Source: Variovorax paradoxus NBRC 15149
GTDB lineage: Bacteria > Pseudomonadota > Gammaproteobacteria > Burkholderiales > Burkholderiaceae_C
DNA: 64,000 bases
Direction of reading: 5' to 3'
Assembly: GCF_001591365.1 (NCBI RefSeq)
Contig: NZ_BCUT01000001.1
Coordinates: 806,001-870,000 of the forward strand
Shown: piece after piece, positions 63,928 to 64,000 of the stretch
Layout: every line of letters begins with the position of its first letter
How positions within the stretch are numbered: the stretch's first letter is position 1
Notes under the pieces: generated by a model
The model's database searches: none
Told to the model about the DNA's origin: nothing
The model's input: the letters and a program-made list of their open reading frames with translations, nothing else
Translations under genes and position numbers: made by a program

Positions 63928-64000
63928 ATGCTGCGCGCTGAGCCGGCCGTCAGCGGACGCTCCCTGCACAAGCGCTTCGTGGCCAAGGGCTCGAAGCAGG
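63928..64000 (+). CDS. Start of ABC transporter ATP-binding gene (partial)
   Basis: Only the first 24 residues are in the window, with GGAGGGAGG upstream of the ATG. The visible part reads L-R-A-E-P-A-V-S then L-H-K-R-F-V-A-K-G, which fits the start of an ABC ATPase domain just before its first strand. With a YbhG-like gene upstream, a YbhF-like ATPase is the probable identity; this is inferred from position more than from sequence. Confidence 0.6.
   Translation, partial: MLRAEPAVSGRSLHKRFVAKGSKQ

Overview
The window is high-GC betaproteobacterial DNA. Gene content and order (EarP with an Arg32-type EF-P, a phasin, dnaG next to rpoD, many Bug/TctC and Liv-type uptake genes, hupB beside tRNA-Val) fit the Comamonadaceae, most likely Variovorax. 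That assignment is inference from protein character; no database was searched.

Positions 1 to about 12,017 are the right end of an integrated element, probably a prophage. About sixteen plus-strand genes are packed with 4-base start/stop overlaps: a DUF2303 protein, a deoxynucleotide monophosphate kinase, a cytosine-C5 methyltransferase carrying nine degenerate repeats, an N4/N6 methyltransferase, an ASCH protein, a TrpF-like barrel lacking the usual catalytic cysteine, and several small Cys-rich proteins. The run ends with an excisionase-like gene converging on a tyrosine integrase, next to the 3' end of tRNA-Val(TAC). No capsid, tail or lysis genes are visible, and the other end lies outside the window.

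Positions 12,018 to 45,128 are mostly chromosomal backbone: tRNA-Val and hupB; a tartrate-dehydrogenase-like and haloacetate-dehalogenase-like pair with a divergent LysR; an EamA transporter, pgsA and uvrC; a gamma-glutamyltransferase lipoprotein and an M20 peptidase; earP and efp; a crotonase-family protein and a LOG protein; an MFS exporter, rmuC, a 2-hydroxyacid dehydrogenase, an NhaD-like antiporter and pncB; CsbD and a duplicated periplasmic protein; a thioesterase and HDAC-like pair divergent from a phasin; an SDR and YihY; dnaG and rpoD; then a Bcr/CflA transporter, an HPP-CBS protein and an SMR transporter.

Positions 45,138 to 64,000 are catabolic and transport modules. A Bug binding protein, CaiB-type CoA transferase and HMG-CoA-lyase-family gene face a LysR regulator. 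An MBL-fold protein and a DsbA/FrnE-like protein follow. A full Liv-type ABC transporter has a tannase/feruloyl-esterase-like lipoprotein at its 3' end and a long inverted repeat between the binding-protein gene and livH. A GntR regulator diverges from a MetE-family gene, a GST and a cardiolipin-synthase-like gene. The window ends in a CecR-like TetR gene divergent from a YbhG-like membrane fusion protein and the start of what is probably its ABC ATPase.
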